Below the pieces are notes generated by a model. The model did no database searches and was not told where the DNA came from. It saw nothing but the letters and a program-made list of their open reading frames with translations. A DNA stretch of 64,000 nucleotides from Ruegeria sp. HKCCA6707 (lineage in GTDB: Bacteria > Pseudomonadota > Alphaproteobacteria > Rhodobacterales > Rhodobacteraceae): assembly GCF_013033515.1 (NCBI RefSeq), contig NZ_WQEG01000001.1, positions 496,001-560,000 of the forward strand, given 5' to 3'. Positions 63,666 through 64,000 of this stretch are shown piece by piece. The position numbers and the translations under genes were made by a program. The first letter of the stretch is position 1; each line of letters starts with the position of its first letter.

Positions 63666-64000
63666 GCAGCGGCACCATATACGGTGTGGGACTTGGCCCG
63701 GGCGATCCCGACCTGATGAGCGTTCGAGCAGACCGATTGTTGCGCACCGCGCGCCATGTGGCTTTCTTCCGCAAACCCGGGCGCAGCGGTCAGGCCCGCA
63801 AGATCGTCGAAGGCGTGATCTCGACTGACGCGGTTGAATTTCCGATGGAATACCCGGTCACCACGGAAATCCCTCTGAGTGATCCGAGATACAATGCGTT
63901 GCTGTCCGAGTTCTATGAAGATTGCGCGCAGCACCTCAAGGCCTTGGCCGAACGCGGCGAGGATGTGGTGGTTCTGTGTGAAGGGGATCCGTTCTTCTAT
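63662..64000 (+). CDS. cobI: Precorrin-2 C20-methyltransferase (5' part)
   Basis: The window ends in this gene; 113 residues are visible. They start GTIYGVGLGPGDPDLMSVRADRLL, the SAM-dependent tetrapyrrole methylase loop, followed by VVVLCEGDPFFY, the second conserved loop of the family. The first part after the loop (VAFFRKPGRSGQARKIV) fits CobI/CbiL. It starts at ATG 63662 in overlap with cobH. The C-terminal half lies outside. Confidence 0.9.
   Translation, partial: MSSGTIYGVGLGPGDPDLMSVRADRLLRTARHVAFFRKPGRSGQARKIVEGVISTDAVEFPMEYPVTTEIPLSDPRYNALLSEFYEDCAQHLKALAERGEDVVVLCEGDPFFY

Overview
The window looks like chromosomal DNA of an alphaproteobacterium of the Rhodobacterales (Roseobacter group, Ruegeria/Shimia-like). 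The grounds are the phaZ-phaC-phaP-phaR gene order, the aerobic (cobG/cobN-type) cobalamin operon behind a B12 riboswitch, ThyX in place of ThyA, TRAP transporters, several glutamine-synthetase-like genes typical of marine amine users, and G+C-rich codon use. This placement is inference from gene content, not from a database match. I see no phage, insertion sequence or CRISPR array. Both ends cut genes: a glutamine-synthetase-like gene on the left and cobI on the right.

Layout. 1-3.9 kb: a gamma-glutamyl-amine (Puu-like) operon of two glutamine-synthetase-like genes, a class I amidotransferase and an FAD amine oxidase. 4-7 kb: a DegT-type aminotransferase and a class III adenylate cyclase with TPR repeats. 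7-11.5 kb: the polyhydroxyalkanoate (PHA) locus, with three exact CTGC-N3-GCAG sites expected for the repressor PhaR. 11.5-15 kb: small conserved proteins and alpha/beta hydrolases in overlapping genes. 15-17 kb: thrS. 17.3-19.8 kb: a bufferin-type copper-peptide (RiPP) cluster, made of a DUF2282 precursor with four Cys, a DUF692/MNIO modifying enzyme, a DUF2063 partner and DoxX. 20-33 kb: housekeeping and stress genes (csp, thyX, gloA, sdhE, aspartate aminotransferase, MATE, ppk2, parE) with several hydrolases and regulators.

33-34 kb is an A+T-richer patch with a frameshifted membrane-protein gene and a cluster of strong hairpins. 34.9-42.7 kb is a seven-gene minus-strand catabolic operon: N-formylglutamate-amidohydrolase-like enzyme, TRAP Q/M/P subunits, glutamine-synthetase-like ligase, aldehyde dehydrogenase and iron alcohol dehydrogenase. 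It is divergent from an RpiR regulator, with an inverted repeat between them. I infer that it takes up an amino alcohol or related amine and degrades it through gamma-glutamyl intermediates. 43.8-53.4 kb: assorted genes (glycosyltransferase, YgfZ, a transmembrane-only ABC protein, efp, cobQ, a PopZ-like protein, tolC, pcm). 53.6 kb: tRNA-Cys. 53.9-56.7 kb: a large polytopic membrane protein and a beta-hydroxyacid dehydrogenase. 56.9-64 kb: cobalamin riboswitch, DUF1636 protein, cobW, cobN, cobG, cobH and cobI, nearly all overlapping.

Most interesting are the compact bufferin cluster, the RpiR-controlled gamma-glutamyl/TRAP/ADH/ALDH operon (which may encode an uncharacterised amine route), the candidate PopZ-like polar hub, and several palindromes or hairpins at gene starts.
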